Source: Streptosporangiaceae bacterium (GTDB lineage Bacteria; Actinomycetota; Actinomycetes; Streptosporangiales; Streptosporangiaceae). Taken from it: DNA of 5,842 nt. This document shows, piece by piece, positions 1-4,427 of this stretch. The position numbers and the translations under genes were made by a program. Position 1 is the stretch's first letter. Every line of letters starts with the position of its first letter. Where the stretch lies: NCBI GenBank assembly GCA_030043395.1, contig JASHXW010000299.1, positions 1 through 5,842 of the forward strand. Reading direction: 5' to 3'. A model generated the notes under the pieces. That model ran no database searches, was not told where the DNA came from, and worked only from the letters and a program-made list of their open reading frames with translations.

Positions 1-261
1 TACCTTCTTGGCCCGCGGCGTGAACGGGATATGACCGGACGGGGCCTGCTGTCCCTGGCCGATGATCTCCTCGACCTGCTGCCGCACCGCCTCCAGGCTG
101 ATTCCCAGCGACTCGAGTGCCTTGGCTGCGACGCCCTCGCCCTCGTGGATCAGGCCGAGCAGGATGTGCTCGGTGCCGATGTAGTTGTGGTTAAGCATCC
201 TGGCTTCCTCTTGAGCCAGGACCACAACCCTCCGCGCCCGGTCGGTGAACCTCTCGAACAT
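1..261 (-). CDS. clpC: ATP-dependent Clp protease ATP-binding subunit ClpC, N-terminal part (runs off the window edge)
   Basis: The 87 visible codons start [20 protein letters not shown] and continue through [20 protein letters not shown] to [11 protein letters not shown]. This is the first Clp N-terminal repeat and the beginning of the second, and it is characteristic of ClpC. In the family this domain binds adaptors and substrates, and the two missing AAA+ modules unfold protein for the ClpP peptidase in the cytoplasm. Glu31 in the GTEHIL motif corresponds to a residue that forms a phospho-arginine pocket in Bacillus ClpC (from memory). The start is supported by a GAGGAG ribosome binding site at 270-275, eight bases before the ATG. 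The untranslated leader is long (roughly 160 nt if the proposed promoter at 431-456 is used). lsr2 lies upstream on the same strand, but hairpins and a separate control region lie between, so clpC is probably transcribed independently. Identification is close to certain; only the 5' part is present. Confidence 0.97.
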   Translation of the reverse strand, partial: MFERFTDRARRVVVLAQEEARMLNHNYIGTEHILLGLIHEGEGVAAKALESLGISLEAVRQQVEEIIGQGQQAPSGHIPFTPRAKKV

Positions 262-430
262 TCTCGTCGCTCCTCACCATGCGATCGGAACGATCACCCG
301 CGATGCCCGTTCCTGCCGCCACTAGCCCAGTTCTCGGGGGAAGGCTTAAGCCGCAGCGGGCCGCGCTCTCAAGCGGACCGCCGCGCTTCACTTCAGACCT
401 TCCCCGCGTGACGGGCGTTCATCCACATCC

Positions 431-456
431 AACCTATGGTGAGCGGACACTGTTCC
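431..456 (-). promoter_or_regulatory. Candidate SigR/SigH-type promoter of clpC
   Basis: On the minus strand GGAAC (452-456) is followed by exactly 18 bases and then GTT (431-433). This fits the GGAAT/C-N18-GTT pattern known for the disulfide/heat stress sigma factors SigR (Streptomyces) and SigH (Mycobacterium). From memory, clp protease genes including clpC belong to the SigR regulon in Streptomyces coelicolor. The predicted transcription start is near 424. The same GTT is also part of TAGGTT (431-436), which resembles a housekeeping -10 box, so dual recognition is possible. No mapped start site is available. Confidence 0.55.
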
Positions 457-459
457 CCC

Positions 460-476
460 GTACGCCACTAGCGAAC
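460..476 (-). promoter_or_regulatory. Candidate ClgR operator upstream of clpC
   Basis: GTACGC-CACTA-GCGAAC is a palindrome with 6-base arms, a 5-base spacer and one arm mismatch. It resembles the CGC-N5-GCG core of sites bound by ClgR, the activator of clp genes in Streptomyces, Corynebacterium and Mycobacterium. It lies three bases upstream of the proposed -35 box, with its centre about 44 bases before the inferred transcription start, which is where an activator would sit. The match to the published consensus is from memory; one preferred central A is a C here. Confidence 0.55.
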
Positions 477-481
477 GCGAA

Positions 482-556
482 ACGCGGCTGGCGGCACACC
501 AGTACATATGCACCATAAGGCAACATATGCACCATCTGGTGTGCCGCCAGCCGCGT
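482..556. repeat. Perfect 21-bp inverted repeat enclosing tandem direct repeats
   Basis: Bases 482-502 are the exact reverse complement of 536-556, giving a 21-bp GC-rich stem without mismatch. The 33-base loop (503-535) is much richer in A/T and consists mostly of two 13-bp copies. The element lies between the 3' hairpins of lsr2 and the clpC control region. It could act as a terminator in either direction, as a regulator binding site, or be a dispersed repeat; no run of T follows either arm and no target-site duplication flanks it. The 10-mer gccgccagcc of the right arm recurs at 621-630 in the lsr2 3' region. Confidence 0.9.
504..535. repeat. Two 13-bp direct repeats, ACATATGCACCAT
   Basis: The copies at 504-516 and 523-535 are identical and separated by aaggca, so they repeat every 19 bp. 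They fill the loop of the inverted repeat at 482-556. Identical paired sites inside a hairpin loop suggest a protein binding site or duplication within a repeat unit, but nothing in the sequence shows which. Confidence 0.85.
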
Positions 557-588
557 CGTGACATGCACTGCAGCTAGCCGCGCAGGCT

Positions 589-618
589 GGTAACCCCACC
601 GGCGCGCTCGCCGTTACC
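589..618 (-). terminator. Bulged GC-rich hairpin downstream of lsr2
   Basis: GGTAAC (589-594) pairs with GTTACC (613-618), and GGCG (601-604) pairs with CGCC (609-612) directly inside it. This gives a 10-bp stem with a 6-base bulge (595-600) and a 4-base loop. It lies about 30 bases past the lsr2 stop codon. There is no T tract, which is common for actinobacterial terminators, so the terminator role is inferred from position and structure only. Confidence 0.4.
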
Positions 619-622
619 GGGC

Positions 623-649
623 CGCCAGCCTTGAACGGGCCAGCTGGCG
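623..649 (-). terminator. Hairpin directly after the lsr2 stop codon
   Basis: CGCCAGC (623-629) pairs with GCTGGCG (643-649) around a 13-base loop, beginning one base after the lsr2 stop codon. Together with the hairpin at 589-618 it may form the 3' end or stabilising structure of the lsr2 transcript. No T run follows. Confidence 0.4.
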
Positions 650-650
650 C

Positions 651-983
651 TTAGTGCGACGCGTGGTACTCGGCGAGAATCTGGGACGGAATGCGACCGC
701 GCTCGCTGACCTTGTGGCCCTTCGCGCGCGCCCATTCCCTGATCTCAGCACTCTGCTCACGACCTGGACCAGTCCTCGGCTTGCGACGACGACCACCAGC
801 CGTTGCTTTCCGCGCGTGGTCCGCGAAAGCCCCGATCTTCTCGCGAAGTTCCTTGCTGTGGGGCTCACACAGATCTATCTCGTAAGCGTTCCCATCAAAG
901 GCGAACGAAACAGACTCTGTTCCTTCGACCTCACCATCGTGAGGCAGATCGCACACTACAGTCACTACGGTCCTCTGGGCCAT
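651..983 (-). CDS. lsr2: Nucleoid-associated protein Lsr2 (divergent form)
   Basis: This 110-residue protein has the Lsr2 layout. An N-terminal beta-rich dimerisation domain (about 1-60, including [12 protein letters not shown] at 27-38) is followed by a basic linker ([13 protein letters not shown], 63-75) and a C-terminal DNA-binding domain (76-110). The last carries [16 protein letters not shown] and the RGRIP motif (95-99), whose RGR inserts into the minor groove of AT-rich DNA. In the family Lsr2 bridges DNA and silences AT-rich or foreign genes. The length is normal. The start is supported by GGAAAGG at 993-999, nine bases before the ATG. Position between lysS and clpC matches the usual lsr2 locus. 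Unlike the classical sequence, the N-terminal domain contains CDLPH (11-15) and CEPH (39-42), a possible four-ligand metal site. This could mean it is a paralogue-type Lsr2 rather than the main copy. Confidence 0.95.
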   Translation of the reverse strand: MAQRTVVTVVCDLPHDGEVEGTESVSFAFDGNAYEIDLCEPHSKELREKIGAFADHARKATAGGRRRKPRTGPGREQSAEIREWARAKGHKVSERGRIPSQILAEYHASH

Positions 984-1010
984 GCTGCTAGACCTTTCCG
1001 TTACTACAGA

Positions 1011-1054
1011 CTATTAAGCAGCATAACCTATAGCCGCAAGTGGTCTGGCGATAA
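1011..1054 (-). promoter_or_regulatory. Possible lsr2 promoter region
   Basis: Two overlapping arrangements are visible on the minus strand. One is TTGCGG (1034-1039), a 17-base spacer and TAATAG (1011-1016). The other is TTATCG (1049-1054), an 18-base spacer and TAGGTT (1025-1030). Both match a housekeeping promoter only partly. The region is visibly richer in A/T than its surroundings and lies 28-70 bases before the lsr2 start, as a promoter would. Confidence 0.3.
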
Positions 1055-1078
1055 TTTGCTGAACCCGATTCCCGGGAA

Positions 1079-1096
1079 CAGTTCTTCGGCGAACTG
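1079..1096 (-). terminator. Hairpin between the small membrane gene and lsr2
   Basis: CAGTTC and GAACTG form a perfect 6-bp stem around a 6-base loop, and on the minus strand the stem is followed by TTCC. It lies about 50 bases after the stop of the 79-residue gene and just upstream of the possible lsr2 promoter, so it may separate the two transcripts. No long T tract is present. Confidence 0.35.
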
Positions 1097-1144
1097 CAGA
1101 GCAGGTTCGAAAACTGCTGGTGATCCTCTGCCTTCAGCCGGTAA

Positions 1145-1384
1145 TCAGGCGTCCAGTCCGGTTGAGTCGTCGCTTCCGTCGCGAACAGCGCGCGCCTTCG
1201 CACTCGCGGATGCCGGATTCTCGCTGTTGTCGTTCGGCAAGACAGAACCGGAAACCTCGGCGTCATCATCATCGTTGGAGTTCTTAGCGCGACGCATCTC
1301 GTGCCTCAGGAAAGCCCCGACGCCGATCAGGAACGCGGCGCACATCAAAAACGGAGGAGTCAATGCGTACACGTCGTTTAGCAT
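1145..1384 (-). CDS. Small single-pass membrane protein, function unknown
   Basis: The 79-residue product starts MLNDVYALTPPFLMCAAFLI. One hydrophobic segment (about 8-26) is followed by RHEMRRAK, which by the positive-inside rule places the C-terminus in the cytoplasm and leaves only a few residues outside. The tail (35-79) is polar and disordered-looking, with an acidic NDDDD run at 38-41 and many Ser, Asn and Asp residues. The ATG at 1384 is chosen because a perfect AGGAGG lies six bases before it; an in-frame TTG at 1438 has no such site. I recognise no family with certainty, although small membrane proteins beginning with a similar YALTPP segment seem familiar from actinobacterial genomes. 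The gene lies on the same strand as lysS and lsr2 but with large gaps on both sides. The start signal and the clean membrane segment make it more likely real than not. Confidence 0.7.
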   Translation of the reverse strand: MLNDVYALTPPFLMCAAFLIGVGAFLRHEMRRAKNSNDDDDAEVSGSVLPNDNSENPASASAKARAVRDGSDDSTGLDA

Positions 1385-1390
1385 CGCTCG

Positions 1391-1396
1391 CCTCCT
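1391..1396 (-). promoter_or_regulatory. Consensus ribosome binding site AGGAGG
   Basis: The perfect AGGAGG lies six bases upstream of the ATG at 1384. It fixes the start of the small membrane protein and is the strongest sign that this short reading frame is translated. Confidence 0.8.
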
Positions 1397-1603
1397 GACT
1401 GCGCTTCTTCGGGACCACGAGAACCATCGCCGCGGCAAGAACCGCTAGCTCAGTAGCTTCCGGGGCGGGCTGACTAGCCGCAGGTCAGGCGTGGTCCGGG
1501 CCAGCGAGCAGGCCCAGGACGGGCGCCATGGCCCTGTTACCAGGTCAGCGGCCACCCTCGCTGGCATCCAGCTTACGTCAGGCCGGGCACTGGCAACGGA
1601 CAG

Positions 1604-1704
1604 GCTCGTGGCGAGCGCAGCGCGCCAATCCGGCAGCTCCGGATGTACTCTGGCACGTGATTGACATGCCCGGGACCGTCCTGCGAACGCAGGCGCGGGG
1701 CGCC
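1604..1704. repeat. Cluster of four tight inverted repeats
   Basis: Four perfect hairpins lie within about 100 bases. GCTCG/CGAGC has a 3-base loop (1604-1616). ATCCGG/CCGGAT has a 5-base loop (1628-1644). CCTGCG/CGCAGG flanks two bases (1680-1693). GGCGC/GCGCC has a 3-base loop (1692-1704) and shares two bases with the third, so those two compete. This could mark a structured RNA, but short GC-rich hairpins also arise by chance in such DNA. Confidence 0.5.
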
Positions 1705-1968
1705 AGGCCGCGGCAATTCGAGCGGGCAAACGTCGCTGGCTAATGCCAGAGAAGAAGCTCCAAGCCTGCTGACCGTTTCATGATGCGGAATACCGCACGA
1801 TTCAGTATCGGTCAAACCGCTCGCCCATGCGCGAAGCATTCTCCCTGCACCACTGATGTCAGCCAGTTGCGCAACTAGAGCCGGCGGATGGAGACAGCCC
1901 ATGCCGTCAGATGAGCAAGCGCAGTCGGCCGGATTTGGCGATGTAATCGGTTGCACGCAAGCGGGCAG

Positions 1969-2027
1969 CACGTAATCCGCACCGCTGACGGCTAAGCTTC
2001 TGGCACGCCCACATCACGTAATCCGCA
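1969..2027. repeat. 13-bp direct repeat CACGTAATCCGCA
   Basis: Identical copies lie at 1969-1981 and 2015-2027, with 46 bp between corresponding positions. A weaker related sequence, GTAATCGG, lies at 1943-1950. The copies are in the non-coding region 3' of lysS. Function unknown. Confidence 0.75.
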
Positions 2028-2158
2028 GGGCTTGCCCGAGGCCTCTGGGGCAGCCGAGCCGTGTTTACGGCACGCTTTGACTCGTAATTCAAACCAAACA
2101 TACAACGCGTTCTACAATGCCGAATCGGCGCAGCTGAGCACTTTTTGCCTGTTGAGTA

Positions 2159-2179
2159 GCCGAAGTCTGCTAACTCGGC
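2159..2179 (-). terminator. Weak hairpin overlapping the lysS stop codon
   Basis: GCCGAG and TTCGGC form a 6-bp stem with one G-T pair and a 9-base loop containing the lysS TAG. A second small hairpin, GCCG-ATT-CGGC, lies at 2119-2129, followed on the minus strand by an A/T-rich stretch. Either or both might end the lysS transcript; neither is a strong intrinsic terminator. Confidence 0.25.
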
Positions 2180-3663
2180 CGCACGATCGGGAACAGGATC
2201 GTCTCCCTGATCGACGATCCAGTTAGCATGATCAGCACCCGGTCGATGCCCATGCCCATGCCTCCGCTTGGCGGCATGCCGTACTCCAGGGCGCGCAGGA
2301 AGTCCTCGTCGAGTTGCATGGCGTCAGGATCACCGCCAGCCGCGAGCAGCGACTGGGCTGCCAGCCTCGCGCGCTGCTCGAGCGGATCGACCAGCTCTGA
2401 GTAGCCGGTCCCGATCTCCGCGCCGAACGCCACCAGGTCCCACCGCTCCGCGAGCCTCGGATCGGTCCGGTGCGCCCTGGTCAGCGGCGATACCTCGACG
2501 GGGAAGTCCCGGTAGAAGGTCGGCAACACCGTGCGTGCCTCGACTAGGTGCTCGTAGAGCTCGAGCACGATCTGGCCCGCGTTCCACGAAGGCTCGATGG
2601 CGATGTCCGCCTGGCCGGCCAGCTTGCGGAGCTGGTCGGCGGGCGTGTCAGGCGTCACTTCCTCGCCCAGCGCGCTGGAAATGGCCTCGTGCACGCCTAC
2701 GAACGCCCACTCGACGCCGATGTCGTGCTCGGAGCCATCCGGCCGCCGCACGATGGTGCCGGAGATGCCGGCCCCGGCAGCGCTCAGGATGAGTGACCTG
2801 GTCAGCGCCGCGATCGTGGTGTAGTCACCGTATGCCTGGTATGCCTCGAGCATGGTGAACTCGGGGTTGTGCGTGGCATCGGCGCCCTCGTTACGGAAGT
2901 TCCTGCCTAGCTCGTAGACCTTCTCCAAGCCGCCCACGACAAGGCGCTTAAGGTAAAGCTCGAGCGCGATCCGCAGGTACAGGTCGATGTCGTAGGCGTT
3001 GATGTGGGTCACGAACGGCCGGGCATTCGCGCCGCCGTGCAGCGTCTGCAGCATCGGCGTCTCGGCCTCGACGTAGCCCTGCGCGTGCAGTTCCTCGCGG
3101 ATCGCCCTGGTCACGCAAGCGCGCAGCTCCGCCATCTGGCGCGCTACCGGATTCACGATCAGGTCGAGGTAACGCATTCGCACCCGCGACTCGGGATCGG
3201 TGAGGCCGGCGTGCTTGTCTGGCAGCGGACGCAGCGCCTTGGCTGTGATCGCGAAGGAGTCGGCGAGCACGGACAGCTCGCCGCTGCGTGACGTGATCAC
3301 CTCGCCGGTGACGCCCACGTGGTCGCCGAGGTCGACATCTGACTTCCAGGCGGCAAGAGCCTCCTCGCCCACCCGGTCGCGAGAGATCATCACCTGGATC
3401 TCGCCCGTGCCGTCCTTGATCGTCGCGAAGCAGAGCTTGCCGCCGGTCCGGTACAGCATGACCCTGCCGGTCACGCCGACGATCTCGCCGGTTGCCAGGT
3501 CAGCGGCCAGCCCCTCATGGCGGGCCCTGACGTCGGCGATGGCATCGGTGCGCGGATAGCCCACGGGATACGGATCGACGCCCGCCGCTTTCAGGCGCTC
3601 GACCTTGGCGAGCCTGACCCGCATCTGCTCCGGTACGTCACCGGTGAACTCCTCCTCGCTCAT
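2170..3663 (-). CDS. lysS: Lysine--tRNA ligase, class II (LysS)
   Basis: This 497-residue cytoplasmic enzyme charges tRNA-Lys with lysine using ATP. An N-terminal OB-fold anticodon-binding domain (about 60-146, GVTGRVMLYRTGGKLCFATI) is followed by the class II catalytic core. That core has motif 1 around GYVEAETPML (196-205), motif 2 ELGRNFRNEG (251-260) with Arg257 and then HNPEF (265-269), and motif 3 GMGMGIDRVLIML (468-480) with Arg475. Length is normal and all key motifs are intact. The lysine pocket reads AEIGTGYSEL (415-424) where the classical bacterial enzyme has RELANGFSEL. Together with RWDLVAFG this resembles the synthetase part of mycobacterial LysX, but the membrane domain of LysX is absent. 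The start at 3663 gives the usual MSEEE-type N-terminus. It lacks a clear ribosome binding site, and the frame stays open upstream to 3822 without family similarity. The gene is divergent from the sigma factor gene and upstream of lsr2. Confidence 0.96.
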   Translation of the reverse strand: MSEEEFTGDVPEQMRVRLAKVERLKAAGVDPYPVGYPRTDAIADVRARHEGLAADLATGEIVGVTGRVMLYRTGGKLCFATIKDGTGEIQVMISRDRVGEEALAAWKSDVDLGDHVGVTGEVITSRSGELSVLADSFAITAKALRPLPDKHAGLTDPESRVRMRYLDLIVNPVARQMAELRACVTRAIREELHAQGYVEAETPMLQTLHGGANARPFVTHINAYDIDLYLRIALELYLKRLVVGGLEKVYELGRNFRNEGADATHNPEFTMLEAYQAYGDYTTIAALTRSLILSAAGAGISGTIVRRPDGSEHDIGVEWAFVGVHEAISSALGEEVTPDTPADQLRKLAGQADIAIEPSWNAGQIVLELYEHLVEARTVLPTFYRDFPVEVSPLTRAHRTDPRLAERWDLVAFGAEIGTGYSELVDPLEQRARLAAQSLLAAGGDPDAMQLDEDFLRALEYGMPPSGGMGMGIDRVLIMLTGSSIRETILFPIVRPS

Positions 3664-3783
3664 CTGCCAGAGGCTACCGGTGCGATGCGATCGGGGTCGA
3701 ACCGATATGGCCATCGGCAAGGCCGGCGCGATCCCGAGAAGGGGACAGGCGACATCGGCTAAGAACAAGGTGAGCCAGCCACC
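3664..3783. promoter_or_regulatory. Divergent lysS / sigma factor intergenic region
   Basis: These 120 bp must hold the start signals for both genes unless transcripts enter from outside. No convincing -35/-10 pair is visible on either strand. Three copies of one 5-mer in alternating orientation (ATCGG 3690-3694, CCGAT 3702-3706, ATCGG 3713-3717) can form two mutually exclusive hairpins sharing the middle copy. The sigma gene has AAGGTGAG at 3767-3774 as a ribosome binding site. Confidence 0.45.
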
Positions 3784-4422
3784 ATGCGAGGGACGTGCCC
3801 GTTGACCGTGACAGCCAAGCACGCGAGTGACGCCGGGGCGGACGGCATGCCTGGTCAGGCCCGGCCGGGCGATGCCACGGTGATCGGGCAGTCATGGGCC
3901 GAGCCTGAGCGGTTCTCGATCGTCTTCGAGCGGTACTTCGCGCAGGTACACCAGTACCTGGCGAGGCGAGCGGGCACCAAGATCGCCGACGACCTCGCAG
4001 CGGAGGTATTCCTCGTCGCCTTCGCCCAGCGGCAGCGCTACGACCTGGCCAGGGAGTGCGCCAGGCCGTGGCTCCTCGGCATCGCGACGAACCTGCTTGG
4101 CACGCACCGCAGGCAAGAACTGCGCAGGTACCGGGCCTTGGCGCGAGCGGATGCAGGCTCCACCGCGCACAGCGACGAGGACAGCGTGACCGAGCGCGTC
4201 AGCGCATGGGCCGCCAGGCCAGCGCTCGCCGCGGCGCTAGCCGAGCTCGACGACGGCGACCGGGACGTCTTGCTGCTTATCGCCCTAGCCGACCTCGGCT
4301 ACGCCGAGGTCGCGCAGTCACTTGGCATCCCCTACGGAACGGTGTGCTCGCGGCTGAGCCGCGCGCGCAGGCGCCTGCGCGAGTCACTTGGCGCCAACCC
4401 GGCCGATTACCAGAAGGAGTGA
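3784..4422 (+). CDS. ECF-like sigma-70 family RNA polymerase sigma factor
   Basis: The 212-residue protein has two sigma domains. Region 2 (about 43-112) runs from FSIVFERYFAQVHQYLARRA through DDLAAEVFLVAF to RPWLLGIATNLLGTHRRQE, covering core binding and -10 recognition. Region 4 (about 147-203) contains ALAELDDGDRDVLLLIALAD and the helix-turn-helix YAEVAQSLGIPYGTVCSRLS, which reads the -35 box. Region 3 is absent, as in ECF factors. The ATG at 3784 has AAGGTGAG nine bases upstream, but ATG at 3847 (residue 22) is a real alternative, since related proteins usually begin shortly before the VIxxSxxEPERF segment at 33-44. The next gene starts five bases after the stop, so the pair is surely co-transcribed. 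The target regulon cannot be deduced. An ordinary zinc-finger anti-sigma gene is not adjacent in this window. Confidence 0.93.
   Translation: MRGTCPLTVTAKHASDAGADGMPGQARPGDATVIGQSWAEPERFSIVFERYFAQVHQYLARRAGTKIADDLAAEVFLVAFAQRQRYDLARECARPWLLGIATNLLGTHRRQELRRYRALARADAGSTAHSDEDSVTERVSAWAARPALAAALAELDDGDRDVLLLIALADLGYAEVAQSLGIPYGTVCSRLSRARRRLRESLGANPADYQKE
4414..4419 (+). promoter_or_regulatory. Ribosome binding site AAGGAG inside the sigma gene end
   Basis: AAGGAG lies within the last codons of the sigma factor gene, eight bases before the GTG at 4428. It fixes that GTG as the start of the membrane protein, rather than upstream in-frame codons that overlap the sigma gene, and implies translational coupling. 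Confidence 0.85.
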
Positions 4423-4427
4423 CCCCA

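Larger units (their letters stand above)
1397..2158. other. Gene-poor intergenic stretch
   Basis: No reading frame here has a good ribosome binding site, family motif or normal actinobacterial codon pattern; the open frames on both strands give low-complexity products typical of non-coding GC-rich DNA. I found no tRNA or pseudogene remnant. It contains a cluster of hairpins (1604-1704), other short inverted repeats (1498-1515, 1784-1797), a 12-bp palindrome (1865-1876), a 13-bp direct repeat (1969-2027) and an A/T-rich patch near 2080-2115. It may hold the promoter of the small membrane gene, but no clear boxes are seen. Confidence 0.6.

Noticed and set aside
343..352. GGCTTAAGCC palindrome in the clpC leader
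   Set aside because: A 10-bp palindrome without loop or known consensus; could be chance.
368..373. CTTGAG half-site of an HspR box in the clpC leader
   Set aside because: The matching second half at the required spacing is absent.
482..556. Reading the inverted repeat as a miniature transposon
   Set aside because: No target-site duplication at the edges and the arms match no terminal repeat I know; kept only as an unexplained repeat.
654..1448. A 264-codon open frame on the plus strand
   Set aside because: It lies antisense across lsr2 and the small membrane gene, with no family similarity and no ribosome binding site; a shadow of GC-rich coding sequence.
1573..1971. A 132-codon open frame on the minus strand in the gene-poor region
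   Set aside because: Product has no recognisable domain, no good start signal and an amino-acid mix typical of non-coding GC-rich DNA.
3690..3706. tRNA T-arm-like stem (minus-strand loop TTCGACC)
   Set aside because: The loop and 5-bp stem fit a T-arm, but no D-arm or anticodon arm can be formed around it.
3664..3822. N-terminal extension of lysS to 3822
   Set aside because: The 53 extra residues do not resemble LysS, they overlap the sigma gene start, and the usual N-terminus begins at 3663.
4056..4427. Upstream in-frame extension of the membrane protein gene
   Set aside because: It overlaps the sigma gene in another frame; the GTG at 4428 has an AAGGAG at correct spacing.
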